Shown: piece after piece, positions 36,320 through 47,863 of the stretch
How positions within the stretch are numbered: the stretch's first letter is position 1
How the letters are laid out: each line of letters starts with the position of its first letter
NCBI RefSeq assembly: GCF_038396675.1
Contig: NC_088921.1
Span: forward strand, 4,022,501 to 4,086,500
Origin: Hydra vulgaris
Taxonomy: Eukaryota > Cnidaria > Hydrozoa > Anthoathecata > Hydridae
DNA length: 64,000 nucleotides
Direction of reading: 5' to 3'
The notes under the pieces: generated by a model
The model's input: only the letters and a program-made list of their open reading frames with translations
What the model was told of the DNA's origin: nothing
Database searches by the model: none
Program-made: the position numbers and the translations under genes

Positions 36320-37690
36320 AGGAGACTCGCATAAGACCGTCAGGTTTGTCATCGAGAACCGCTCGGAATTTACTCATAATCAATTATAGTTGTATATTTC
36401 TATAAAAATTTGACAGCATAAATACATCAAATAAAACACATGAAATTAATAAACGTTTAAAAATATGTTAATATATTATCTAGAGACAAAATGATTTCTT
36501 TAAGTTTATTTTAAAATGAGAGGTAACTCCATTCCAGAGAAAAATCAAAATATTTAAAACTATTTTATTCCAAAAAGAAGCTCCGCGTAATCCGATGTTT
36601 GATTTTCCAAAATTAGTTTGATAAAAAGGTTGCCGAACTGAATTGTCTTTTCTTAAATTGTATTTATTTTTATCTTTCAAGGTATATTATTTTAAGGAAA
36701 GAAACTGGGGAGGAATTTATTTTATATTTGTACATAAAACAAAGAGTATTTAAAACATTGAGCTGATATATTAAAAATTTTCATTTCATATAAAAGAGGC
36801 CTAGCACGATTAAATTTGTCTTTAAAATTGATAAGACGAGCAACATCTTCTGCTGACGATAAAGAAGCTCCAGTTTACTTTTATTGGCACTACACCAAGC
36901 AAAATTTGCATTGTTTAAATGACAATGGATAGAAAAAAATATAATTGTGTTAAACTTTGTTTATTTAAAGCATTTCTAGCCTTATACATTACTCCTATAC
37001 TTTTAGCCATTTTGTTGTACAAAAAATTTGTGTGATATTTCCAGCTAAGGTTTTCATCAACATGGAACCTAAAAAGTTAGTATTTATTTCTCTTTTTAGT
37101 TGGATTTTATTTTTAAAAAGTAAAGGCAAGTTGGGAGGCAGTAGTTTCTTTTTAGCAGTCGCATAAAAGAGTGACCATTTTGTTTTATCCACATTTAGTG
37201 ACAATTTATTCATTTTGAACCATTCACAAATTTTCGCTAATTCAATGTTCATAGTTTGAAATAATGTTAGGATATTTTTATGCGATAAAAAGAGGTTAGC
37301 GTCCTCAGCAAACATGACAGTCATTAAATTTAACGCTTTAGAGAGATCATTGATGCAAATTAAAAAAAGATGTTTAAATAACTTTTAAATATCATTATAA
37401 CATTCCCTCTAATTCCATATTATTGACAACATTACTATTAATTCCATTGCGACCAATGAATTTATTTATTTTAAGCATTTTGAAAGATTTTTCGAATTCC
37501 ACAAAGGAAAGTTTATAAGATGTTAAGGTTGACGATGTCGGAAAATCATTGGGAACTATTTTGTTAATCATAAAAGGAATACTTTTAGCTAAATTTGGGC
37601 CAATTAATACAAAATATTTGTTTCATTCATTACATATCACAGTTGCATCAGAGGAAAAATCTGGGGCGGATTTAAACCCCGTCAAGTGCT
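36320..37690 (-). pseudogene. CR1-like LINE RT fragment, internally deleted
   Basis: From the minus strand: FVLIGPNLAKSIPFMINK (about 37600), FPTSSTLTSYKLSFVEFEKS and LKINKFIGRNGINSNVVNN (about 37430-37540) from the N-terminal RT. A deletion follows, then VMFAEDANLFLSHKNILTLF (about 37265-37320), where the catalytic ADD reads AED. WFKMNKLSLNVDKTKWSLF comes next, and after more frameshifts NKYNLRKDNSVRQPFYQTNF and GLRGASFWNKIVLN near 36540-36670. The 3' hairpin tail (GGTTCTCGATGACAAACC on the minus strand) lies at about 36325-36365. It is inactive. Confidence 0.8.
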
Positions 37691-37817
37691 ACAAGTGACA
37701 GGGAATATAATTATAAATACTGATATTATGACGTCTAACACCCGCTTAGTACTAGTTGCCGATCTTTATATTTTTGTTATATTTTGTTAGAAATATAATA
37801 AGAAAAAAGTTTACAGT

Positions 37818-38105
37818 GAAAACTATGCTTTGCAGAGGTTGAAAAATTTGCTTTCTAAAAATTGTCAATGTAAACTATACTTTGCAGGATATGAGAAAAT
37901 TATTTCATAAAACTTGCTAATGTAAATTATACTTTGCAGGATATGAGAAAATTATTTCATAAAACTTGCTAATGTAAATTATACTTTGCAGGATATGAGA
38001 AAATTGGATAAGCTAATTGGTTCACGTTATTAAAAAGAGCAATCTGATTCGTTTAAAAATCAAACTTTTTTAAAAATCGAAGTGTAAACTATACTTTGCA
38101 GAATT
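37818..38105. repeat. 52-bp tandem repeat with TGTAAACTATACTTTGCAG core
   Basis: Near-identical units begin at 37869, 37921 and 37973 (52-bp period); diverged cores occur at about 37818 and 38085. There are no unique spacers, so this is a degenerating minisatellite. Confidence 0.85.
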
Positions 38106-38219
38106 TGCAGCATTTAGCTTAAAGTATTCCTTTGATTGGTTGCAAATATACTCCGTTCCATCAACAATGTATTTCCTTTAAGTAGTAATAGAGAAGTTTT
38201 TGAATTTTGATGTTTTAGC

Positions 38220-38459
38220 ATGGCTTGTAACTAAATTGAGGATGTTTTAAAAAGATTAAAAACTGACAATAAATACCTTTAAATGTTTTATGAAACCTTA
38301 TTGAATAAATTTATTAATAACAATAACAATATGGTTACTAATGAAGATCTTTTAAGTCGTTTTGTTGATGGCACATTAAGAAGAAATATAGAGCTCGGTT
38401 TTTACTCTATGAGCTCTGTAGCCCTAACAGTACATTTTTTTGAAAATATTAAACTGTAG
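38220..38459 (+). other. Protein-like stretch with two stops, unrecognised
   Basis: A single frame from ATG 38220 reads IEDVLKRLKTDNKYL, FYETLLNKFINNNN and TNEDLLSRFVDGTLRRNIEL to TAG 38457-38459, with internal stops at codons 5 and 21. The regular, non-repetitive composition suggests a former exon. It might be the N-terminal exon of the TE at 39.75 kb, but I see no similarity to the corresponding exon of the 45.3-kb copy. Confidence 0.3.
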
Positions 38460-38554
38460 TCTTAAAGAGTGTGGATTAGGGTAATTTATAAAATTTGCAT
38501 TCATTTACAAAAAAAATTCTTGGGGCCTTGCCGGGCCCTCAAAAAAAAAAAAAA

Positions 38555-39365
38555 TTTGCGCCAACTTACCCCACCACGGGGTAAATTAGCGCAATTTTTT
38601 TTTTTTTTTTTTTGCGCCAACTCACCCCACCACGGGGTAAGTTGGCGCAAACTATAAAAATGATTATTAATGCACTATTAAGTGATTAAGTGCAAAATTA
38701 ATAGAAATTTTTTTACTATTAATTTTTGAAACAATTTTATCCCAAAATTTAATATTACCTTTAGCTTGTACCAAAAAATAATCCGTATAAAAGCCAAAAC
38801 AGTAGTCCACTTTTTATCGGTGAAAAAAAAAAACTAAAAACAATTTTTTTTTAATTTTTTTGTAAGAATAAATTTTTTCAATATTGTTGAAAATTAAAAA
38901 AAAAATAATAATAATTATAAAAAAAAATTTTTTTTTTTTTCCCCCACAGTAAATGCTATGAGCCAACTTACCCCGTGAAAAATTTGCCAACTTACCCCGA
39001 AGGCTTTTTTTTTAATAAACAGTCTATAAATCCTGAAAAACGGCAACATTAAAAACAAAGTCTGACTGGATATAGTAAATCAATTGTGACTGGAACTTTT
39101 ACAATAATTTTTTTTCATACGACTAACTATTTTCTTTGTAAAGTAAAAAGGAAGCGATGTTCTAAAAGTTACGTTTATGTCTAAAAAACGCATAAATCTC
39201 AATATCTCCCATGCGCATGCGCGAATCCTGATAATACTACAGTGAATGATGAAATGGTCAATAAGAAAGTTTCTGTGTAATTTTTGTCACTTTCTGATGA
39301 AAGACTCTGAAGATAAATGCAGTTCGTCAACTTACCCCTGCGGCCAACTAGCCCCCATCTCCCCT
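38555..39365. repeat. Cluster of GGGGTAAGTTGGC motifs, including two tandem hairpins (TE terminal region)
   Basis: Two adjacent hairpins, 38555-38594 and 38611-38650, have arms GCGCCAACTTACCCC / GGGGTAAATTAGCGC around CACCACGG, separated by oligo-T. More copies (CCAACTTACCCC) occur at about 38963-39000, and the cluster ends at about 39330-39362 with CAACTTACCCC and GGCCAACTAGCCCCC. The pattern suits the subterminal regions of an unclassified DNA transposon with no surviving transposase. Confidence 0.6.
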
Positions 39366-39751
39366 ATATGCAGAAGTTTGTATACTGTCTTACTTAAAAG
39401 ACAATAAAAATTATTGTATTGCTCTAAGTTAAGTCACTTTAATTTTTTTTCAAAAGTAATTATCTTACTATATTTTATTATAATAAGTTAATCTGTTTTG
39501 ATCTAAAATTTAATACTTTTTTGGTAAAAATATTTAATGTTAATATCGTATTAATCTAAAAAAAGTTTGACTTGTTGACCATTTACATTTAATAAGCGTC
39601 AACACCAACAAATGATATTGACATGTATGTATTTAATATTTACATAACAATTTAAAATAAATACTTTGTTGATAGAATGGAGTATACCTTTATTAATAAA
39701 AGAAGTTTAGTTATTAAAAAAGTGAAATAAATATATTTTTTTGTCTTAAGG

Positions 39752-42700
39752 TCTGAAGCATCTGGAAGTTGTATGTACAGGTCTGCGTCATTATTTTTTG
39801 TTGCTGAAAATACACTGAGAGATGTGTTGAGAGTTTTAACATCCTTTGAAATTTATATACATGCTGATTTTTACTGTAAGCATCCTTTATTTTCTGAAAT
39901 ATTTTCTAATAATAATTCTCACTTTATTAATCTTAATAGTTTTTGTGCATGTCAGTATCTCATTCTGCATTAGGTTCTAGCTTAGAAACTAGTAACATTA
40001 TTAAAGCTGAAACAATTGCAAACTGTGAGAGCTCGGAAAAATTGGCTGGTTTTTTATGTTTGCTAGGTTTATCATCGGTTCTTTCATGCTATTTCCTGTT
40101 ACCCAGATTTTGGTGTTGAAAAATACAAAATATTTTTAAATGAAGAGATCTCACAGCGTACTTACATTAAATTTTTTTCACTTTTATACATTTTGTTTTG
40201 TTATGATGGGAATTTTCAGTCTAGTACATTTCAGCATAATCATTATTTTCCACTGATATTTATTCCTAAAAAGCGTAAACTTTCCAATAAATTAAAAACA
40301 ACAGTTTCAAAAAATTTTTTGCCAGTCCTGTCACCTAATAAATTTCTATTTGTATTAAAAACAGACCACCATTTATCAAGTTGCTACAATTGTACCCAGT
40401 GCAGAAGCTAAAAATCCAAATAAAAAGCTTTATTCTATCCTTGGATTCTTTCATAAAACGAACCCAGACTTAAAAACTGCAAGTGTAGTCTTTCAAAATA
40501 CATCTTGTAAAATCAAATCGGGAAAGTACCTAATTTTAATAATAATATTGTATGGCCTCCAAACATTATTTTACCTCCTAAAGAAGTACCAAATTCTGTA
40601 CAATCTTTTGAGAAAAATGGTGTTGCTTTTTTTAGACAAAAGGTTGAATTTTTATCTGACAATGAAATTTTTTTTATTAACTAAAAATATGTTTATACCT
40701 GATAAAGATTATATTTTTCCCAAAGATTCTGGTCGTCTGTTTAGATTTCTTTGGGTGAAAAAGTTTTCTTGGCTGAGGTATTCTAAAAGTACTGATGGCG
40801 CTTTTTGGTTAGCTTATGTATTATTTGGCAATAAATTCAAACTAAGATCACGTAAGTCAACAGTGTTTGGAGCCTTTCAATAAATGGTCTGATGCTATTA
40901 GTTCATTTTCAAAGCATGAGTCAATGAAAAATGGTTTACATGCGTTTACTATGTCTGCTTTTACTATTTTTTTGAGTCATTCCTAAGGCACATGTCAACC
41001 AATAAATGTCATTATTGGTGCTAATGTTAAAAAAAAATCATAAAAAATTGCCAAATACTTCGTCCTATTGTTGATGCTATAATTTTCGCGGTCAAACCAA
41101 TACACCTTTAAGAGGCCACAGAGATGATTCCCAATATCTTCCAGAGGCTGGAGAATATTCGAAATGTAAAACTGGTTGTTTTAATAAACTTTTAAATTTT
41201 GTTGTGCGCAATGGACTGATGTTTTGGGCTCTCATTTTAATAGTTGTTCAAAGAATGCCTCTTATATTTCGAAGACTTCACAAAATGAAATTTTGTGAAG
41301 TCTTTGAAAGGATTTGAGGGAGCTGGTTCTGTTTCTAGGTATATAAATGGTCTTTCTGCTCAGGTTCTAAATATAAATTCAAAAGCTCTGTCTACACATT
41401 GTCATAGCCATTGACTAAACTTATCTGTTTGTGAATCGTGTAATGTCCAATTAGTCTTAGAGATTTTTGATTAAGCTCGTGAACTTTCTTATTTTTTCAG
41501 TTATTCAGAAAATAGACAAAGGCTTTTAGAAGCAAGCATTTTAGAGCTTGAACCTCAGACACATAAAAAAAATTGAAGGATGTCTGTAGAACTAGATGGG
41601 TTGAGCGTATAGATGGTTTAAACACTTTCCTTAAACATTATTTATCTATTCTTAATGCTTTATGTACCATGGCTTCCCCTGAGTGTTCTTTTAACAAAGA
41701 CACACAAAAAAAATTTTCTACTTTTTTAAATTCCCTTTTCAATTCATCTTTACTTTAGTTGTGGCAATTCGTGTATTTAATTTTAATTTACCTGTTACTC
41801 GGTTACTGCAATCAAAAACTATTGATGTCTTAGACGGTTTGCACCTTATTACAGCTCTTAAAAATACATTTGTTTCCATCAGAAATAATAGCTGACATTT
41901 TCATGTAAAGCTGACATTTTGGTGTTCTAATATTCCATCAGGGTCTGTTTCAGAATACTTCAAAAGAGCTGTTACTATCCCTCTCATAGATCATGTATCT
42001 ACATCTATATCTAAAAGATTTAAACCAGAAACTGTTGCAGCATATAAAGGGTTAGCAATTATTCGTTTATCATAATTTCTTTTCTTAAAAGACCCAAAAC
42101 CAAATTGTTTTGGAGGCAGCAGTTTATAACATTCTGTAATTTTTATATAGATGACTTTCTTAATATCAACGCTTTGAATGGGGAACTAGTTCTTTGGGAA
42201 AAGTATTAGGAAAGTTTCTTTTTTTTTTTTTTTTTTGTTATTTTAGGTGCCCCAAGAAGACCTAACGGTCTTGTCACAGACCACCGTGGAAGTGCATTTA
42301 ACCAGGAAGTTCACGCCTCCTTCCTTACCGTGACGCGAAAATATGTCCAAAGCTCGTTTCGAGCCTGGATCTCCTGCTTATAAAGCAAGCGCTCTAACCA
42401 CTGTGCCACGGCCGCATTGAAAAAAAATTTGGAACGCTTCACGAATTGGCGTTTCATCCTTTTCTCTGGGACTATTCCTGACAATATATCTTTTCTTTTG
42501 TTTTCTCAGTTTCTCTGGGACTATTCCTGACAAAATATCTTTAATTCTTAAATCAGTATCATTTCCTGGATTTGAAAATATTAAGATAGCTTTAAGGATA
42601 CTAGGGACACTTCCTGTTACTTCATGTAAGTGTGAGATGAGTTTTTCTGTTATGCGTCGGTTAAATGACTATACAAGAACAACAATTTTAGAAGATCGGC

Positions 42701-42807
42701 TTAACGATTTGGCATTAATGTATATCCATCAAGAAATTGTTCCTTATATTGATAATGTTATTAATAGATTTTCTATAAAAAATAGACGACTTAATTTCAA
42801 TGATTAG
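39752..42807 (+). pseudogene. OTU-hAT element copy B: OTU-like module plus hAT transposase, heavily degraded
   Basis: After a possible 3' splice site (TTTTTTGTCTTAAG) the frame reads SGSCMYRSAS (OTU-like Cys motif, about 39760-39795), DFYCKHPLFSEIF, CYPDFGVEKYK, ILFCYDGNF and NHYFPL (candidate catalytic His, about 40235-40250). A TTF-type zinc-finger block follows (WVKKFSWLRYSKSTDGAFWL, YVLFGNKF; about 40750-40840), then PLRGHRDDSQYLPEAGEYS (about 41105-41160). The region that should hold the first catalytic Asp is missing. GAGSVSRYINGLSAQVLN, LSTHCHSH and NLSVCESC remain at about 41325-41450. The dimerisation domain (TLPVTSCKCEMSFSVMRRLN) is at about 42605-42665 and the end is at TAG 42805-42807. 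Many frameshifts. A SINE interrupts it, and a segment near 42460-42530 is duplicated. Confidence 0.75.
42219..42415 (-). mobile_element. tRNA-derived SINE with CR1-like tail
   Basis: Read on the minus strand the head GCGGCCGTGGCACAGTGG resembles a tRNA, with an A box (TGGCACAGTGG, plus coordinates 42399-42409) and a B box-like GGCTCGAAACG (about 42355-42365). Between them is an anticodon-like stem with loop TTTATAA, which would give anticodon UAU. The tail carries GTGACAAGACCGTTAGGTCT then TCTTGGGGCACC and an A-tract (oligo-T at 42219-42236 on the plus strand). The internal pol III promoter boxes would drive transcription. It sits inside OTU-hAT copy B, so it is younger than that element. No clear target duplication was seen. 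Confidence 0.8.
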
Positions 42808-42809
42808 TG

Positions 42810-44180
42810 TTTATGCTGCTTTTTCTAATATACACTAACTACTTTATATTAATAAAATCAAATAGGAATGGAAACCCTAGAAAGGCCAAGACATCAATGG
42901 TTTCCTTTACAGGACGGATTATATGTAACTTCATACTTTTGTTTGGGAGTAGCTATATGATTAGTGGTCATACTTTGGGTCAACATTGATCATCTCTTTC
43001 TGACATTGAAAATCGTTTTCTATTATTTTCTAATTTAGCTACAAAATAAATAAAAAAAGAATAAAAATAATTTTAGATAAATTTTCTCTCAACCAACGCA
43101 ACAATATTCTTATGTTTTTGTGCCATATAAACCAGTTATTTTACTGTAATTGTTGTCAAAAACCGTTACTTTTCTTTTCATTTGATTAAAAATGATCTTA
43201 CTTGTTTTTAAGGTTTAACTTGATTTAACTTTTTTCATAAAATCTTGTAATATAAAAATATATATAACCTTTTATTTGACTATGTATATAAATCTGTTTG
43301 TATTTGTGTCTTTCTCTTTCTGTTCTTATTTTTTTATTTTTCCGATTGTCCATGGCTGGAAAAAAAAAATGTAACTAGACATGCTGATGAGCCCTGACAT
43401 TGGGTGAAACAATCATTTGTTGTTTATATATTTATTATTGTAATGTGTTGAGCCAAAATGGTAGAAAAGAATCTACAGCTCTTTTAATAAGAAACGCATT
43501 TTGTTTAAAAAAAATTTTCTAAGTAAAAGATATGAGCTTCTCACTGCAATAGAAAGAAAATCCTTTTTAAATTCTCAAGCCCTAGGGCAGGAGGATTTAA
43601 ATGGATACATAGGGGGACGCTATTGGGGCGATTACCTCCCCCCCTCCCTCTAGCTGTTTTTTGAAATATTGAGCACATTGTTTAAAAACGTAAGTAAATT
43701 TGGGAGGGTTTCAAAGTGGCATGAAAATTGAAATTCTATTTTTCGTGTTGTGATTTTATTTTTTCAAATTCTATTTTTTGTGAAGTGCAAAATCTATTTT
43801 TTGGGCTTGCCTGCTTTATATGCCTTTATTAAAAATTATTAAACCTGTAAATCTTGCATTAACAAATGGTCTGGATTGTCCGAAGAGAAAAGTTCCCCCT
43901 TTCCTCCTTTACTAACTGGTTCGGATCCGCACTTGCTCAAGACCCCCCTGCCTTTTTTTATCTATTTGCCTTATGGGCGTAGTTGTGTCACTTATAACAT
44001 GGCGTGAGGCGGTTTTTTTAAACGGGGTATATTAAAAATCTGCGTCCGCCCATGAAAATCATCATTAATTTTTAAAGTTTTGGATAGAGTACACGTTTTT
44101 GTAATCCGTGTGCCAGTAAGTTCTCTTAAGATCTCCTTGGTGCCTTTTGAGCTATTCTTGTTTATCTCGAGTAAATTAGA
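42810..44180. other. Non-coding region, no gene
   Basis: A+T-rich sequence with short C/T-rich and G-rich patches (about 43600-43660 and 43880-43960) that look like eroded TE ends; no coding block or complete TIR pair is seen. Confidence 0.5.
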
Positions 44181-44690
44181 GTACCGTAAACCGGGGTTTT
44201 GAATACCGAAATTTTAAACTTTGAATTTTTGAAAACCGAATTTTTGAACTTTGAATGGCGGGGTAACTTTGAATACAAATCTATTTTTTTTCAAGTTGTG
44301 ATTATGGAAAGAACTTATATGAATCTGTTCAAACCTTAAACATCAAAGTGTTAAAAATAGTTTATATTTTGATTATTTAAAGTTTTACTTTGTTTATTGG
44401 TTTTTATTGTTCCTTAAAAAAAGAATTAAATATTTCGGATATTTTTCTCAAAAAAATTAGTCAGAATACTTTATACACTGCCTCAGCTAGTGTAGCAGCT
44501 TGTTGTCTAAGTTGCATAATTTTTCTTTATAAATTTATTAGGCATGTAAAATCTAAAGAAGTTTGTTAGCCTACTATAGTTATGTTTCATTGCTATAGCA
44601 TAAAATACTTTATTGTATACATTTTTTCGCATATGGGGTAACTTTGAATAAGGTTCAAAGTAACCCACTTCATAAATAGTCAAAAACATG
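44180..44690. repeat. GGGGTAACTTTGAAT motif cluster (TE remnant)
   Basis: Copies include AAACCGGGGTTTTGAATACC (about 44190), GGCGGGGTAACTTTGAATAC (about 44260), ATGGGGTAACTTTGAATAAG (about 44633) and the inverted TTCAAAGTAACCCA (about 44655). Direct and inverted copies over about 500 bp suggest subterminal repeats of a decayed DNA transposon, similar in style to the 38.6-39.4 kb cluster but with a different core. Confidence 0.55.
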
Positions 44691-44843
44691 AAACAACTTA
44701 AAAAATTCCTTCGTCATACATGTATTATATATAATGTTGTTATGAATAAAAATTAAAATATCATTTGTATAAACAGTAAGTCAGACATACATACACATTG
44801 TTTCTGTATGAGAACACACACAGATATAAAAACATTTATAAAC

Positions 44844-44900
44844 CAGTGGCGAATCGACAGTACGGCAGATTAGGCGGCCGTCTAAGGAGAAGTATTGTAT
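44844..44900 (+). other. Single hAT-like terminus
   Basis: CAGTGGCGAATCGACAG followed by AGATTAGGCGGCCGTCTAAG resembles the left end of hAT 1 (AATAGGCGGCCGT). It may be the left end of OTU-hAT copy A, which begins about 450 bp downstream, but no partner with a matching target duplication was found. Confidence 0.4.
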
Positions 44901-45069
44901 TATAATTAAAGTGTATCTTACTTTACATTTTTGAAACTTCAGAGCTTTTTATTCTTTACGGTTGCACAAAGTTGGCAAACAACAAGGTTTCAAACCGCGG
45001 AAATGAGCGATAGTGTTAAAAACTATGATTAGGCGAATGGCTTTTTAATGCATAAGGCGAAACAAATTT

Positions 45070-45250
45070 CGCCTAATCTGAGGCTTAAAAAGTCTGGAAA
45101 TTATAAAAATTAGCCTGATTGGGTTAAAATTTGGCCGGTTGGGTTTTAGTTTAGGCTTAAAAAGTCTGCAAATAAAGAAAATATGGTTGCTTAAATTAAA
45201 ATTTGGTCGATTGGGTTTTAATTTAGGCATAAATAGTCTGGAAATTAAAT
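45070..45250. repeat. Degenerate tandem repeat, about 75-80 bp, 2-3 units
   Basis: Units share AGGCTTAAAAAGTCTG, AAATT and GATTGGGTTTTA-like blocks, starting near 45075, 45152 and 45225. Confidence 0.75.
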
Positions 45251-45290
45251 AAATCTGTCAGATTAGGTTAGGGTTTTTGCTCTTTTTGAA

Positions 45291-45346
45291 TTTCTAAATT
45301 AAGATGTCTAACATTTTTGATAATGTTAGACATCTTAATTTAGAAA
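45291..45346. repeat. Perfect 25-bp hairpin spanning the OTU-hAT start codon
   Basis: Arms 45291-45315 and 45322-45346 are perfect reverse complements around TTTGAT. The left arm contains the candidate ATG of exon 1 (45304-45306), and the right arm is coding in the same frame. Confidence 0.85.
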
Positions 45347-45553
45347 TAGACATAAGAATTGCTTTAGAGAGAAGCGATAAAGTATCTCTTGAGGAGATTA
45401 ACTAGAAGTTTTCCCTTGAAGTTGATTCTCTGTGTTTTTTAACTGAAGAAAACTTGCATTTATTAATTAATCAAGTTCATCTAAAGCGAAATATCTGCGC
45501 AGAAGCATACTTAAGCAAAAATTCAAAATCGAACAAACTTGTACCTATTCTGT
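45304..45553 (+). pseudogene. OTU-hAT copy A, candidate exon 1
   Basis: The frame from ATG 45304 reads SNIFDNVRHLNLEIDIRIAL, VSLEEIN, a TAG, then KFSLEVDSLCFLTEENLHLL and NKLVPIL, reaching CT|GTAAGT at about 45554, a consensus 5' splice site. The matching 3' site is TTCATTTTAG at about 46021. Splicing joins the codon in frame with STSSGNCLY. The (TA)n tract lies inside this intron. No domain was recognised; one in-frame stop makes it defective. Confidence 0.55.
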
Positions 45554-45774
45554 AAGTTACTATTTGCTTAATAAAGCAATACTGTTTTTGTAAATAAAGC
45601 AATACTGCTTTATTTACATTAAGTTATTTAATCAGAGGTTTTAATATGCATAGCATGTTGTTTATATTTTGCTAGCAAAACATAAGTTAATTTTACATAT
45701 TATAAAGTAACGTTTCAATGTGATTTATAAATCAACCTCAAAAGCTACTTTGTGGTTTTATTATCACGGATTTC

Positions 45775-45974
<200 letters not shown>

Positions 45975-46021
45975 AGTATTGTAATTTTTAATTGTAAAAG
46001 TAAATTTTTAAATTCATTTTA

Positions 46022-46590
46022 GATCAACTTCATCTGGTAACTGTCTCTACAGCTCAGTATGATTAGTTATTGTAGGAAATAGTTTATTAGTTGATATTTT
46101 AAGGGTTCTCACTTCAATGGAATTGTTTGTTAATGTTGATTTTTATTCAAAACATCCAATATTTAATGATATAATTAACAGTGGTAAATATAATTTTTTT
46201 CCTTATGATAACATATTTAAGATGACGTTGTTTAAAACTGTTGTTGATCAAGATATCACTAAAAATAAAGAATGTGTTCGGTCCGAAGCAATTAATAATT
46301 CCTTTGAAAATCAATGGTCATCTTTTATGTGTATCTTAGGTCTTTCATCTGTTGTCAATTCACAAATTTTTTGTCATTATCCTGAATTTGGACTAGATCG
46401 TTTTTTTTTTGCATTTAACAGATTAATAAAACCAAGGGTTAACGAGTTGAAGCCAACAAGAAACAAAGTAATGAATATAATGTTCTGTCGGATAGGTAAG
46501 TTACCATCAGGGATTGCTTTTACACCCAATCATTTTGTACCACTTAATGTTTATGATTTTAAAGAGTGACGTAAAAGAAATTTTTTTTCT
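46022..46590 (+). pseudogene. OTU-like cysteine protease module of OTU-hAT copy A
   Basis: OTU proteases remove ubiquitin-like chains or cleave polyproteins through a Cys-His dyad. Here exon 2 opens with SGNCLYSSV (Cys in the N-C-L-Y setting of OTU motif I, about 46035-46060), a TGA, then LLVDILRVLTSMELFVNVDF and YSKHPIFNDI. A helical middle (FENQWSSFMCILGLSSVVNS) leads to YPEFGLDRFF, NIMFCRIGKLP and FTPNHFVPLNVYDF (candidate catalytic His, about 46531). It stops at TGA 46567-46569. The frame continues beyond this stop into the transposase part, so module and transposase may have been one polyprotein. The OTU assignment rests on motif pattern only; I could not test it. Confidence 0.55.
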
Positions 46591-47698
46591 GTTACGATGC
46601 CAGCCAAATTAATAAAATTTGATGAAACTTCAACAAAGGAAAAAAAGCAACTGTTTTTGATTTTTTTATCCTCTAAAGGAGCTACTAAACCTTCAATAAC
46701 ATTTGAATTAGATTTGTCTGCCAAAGATAATTTCAGTGGTGATACCATTAAATGTTTGATTGTACCTAATGTTGAAAGCTCAATTGACTTTGTTAATAAA
46801 TTTTTTGACGAGTTTGATGTTGCAAATTTTCGAGAACAACAAAGAGAGTTACAATGTAACAAAATGCTGTTTCGTCAAAAAATTCTTTATTTAGTAAAGA
46901 ATGTGTTTATCCCAGATAATTCTTTCAATTTTCCACAAGGCAAAAACAATAGAAAGTTTTCAATGAAATGGCTAGAGACATTTTCTTGGCTTTGTTATTC
47001 TAAAAAATTAAATGGTGGATTTTGCTTGCCATATGTATTATTCGGAGATGATTTTCCGACAAAGAATTACAGGTTTCAGTGTTGATTAAAGAACCAATGA
47101 AAAATTTTAATGATGCTTTCCCAGCTTTAAAACGCCATTGTGATCCAAACATAAATGGTTTGCATTCTCAAACGCAGAGTCTTTTTAATGATATTATGAG
47201 GCAAGCTGCTGGTGATACAAAACCTATTTATGATATCATAGATCAAAACACTCTTGCAGACATATCTGAGAATAAAAAAAAACTTGGGCCGATAATTGAT
47301 ACTATTTTTTGTGTGGCCGTCAAGGACTTGCTCTAAGAGGTCATAATGATGACTCTCAGTATTACTCAGAAGTTGGGCAATATTAGGGCTGTCCAGAAAT
47401 TATTACACAACCCAGAACATAGCCTAGTGAAGTTTTTCCCATTATACTATCAATGCTTTATTGAAAAACATTTTTTACAGATTTATTTAAAGTCTTCTAG
47501 GGGTTGCTCAAAGCTCTTGAACATTTTAAGTAAATTTTAACAGAAAATGTACAAAAACGCTATGTTATTTATAGTATAACTGTCGCAAAATGTTGAAATT
47601 GATCAATTTAAGTTATTGATTAATTAAGTTATGGATGCCAATTGATAAGTTGATGATTATTTAAGTTATTGTGAGTATTTTTTTTAAAATTTTACACA

Positions 47699-47736
47699 AT
47701 TTTGACCCAAATTTGACCCAAATTTGACCCAAATCA
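47699..47736. repeat. 11-bp tandem repeat TTGACCCAAAT, about 3 units
   Basis: Three adjacent copies lie between the left TIR and the transposase ATG; possibly a transposase-binding or promoter array of the 3.3-kb transposon. Confidence 0.8.
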
Positions 47737-47863
47737 AACAAATTGTATGTCATTTTCTAAAACACATAGGAAATAATGTTTTTGTTATGATAGTTATTTA
47801 TTTTACCTGCATGCTATGATTGGGTACATACAATTTTGCATTTTTGTTTAGAAAAAATAGAAA

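Noticed and set aside
37869..38000. CRISPR-like array
   Set aside because: The 52-bp units are contiguous without unique spacers. The 39-bp (21567) and 19-bp (26364) arrays are likewise plain tandem repeats, and the DNA is eukaryotic.
42330..42415. A tRNA gene (A and B boxes, anticodon-like loop)
   Set aside because: The tRNA-like head continues into a unique body, a LINE-like tail and an A-tract, and the B box is degenerate. It is a SINE.
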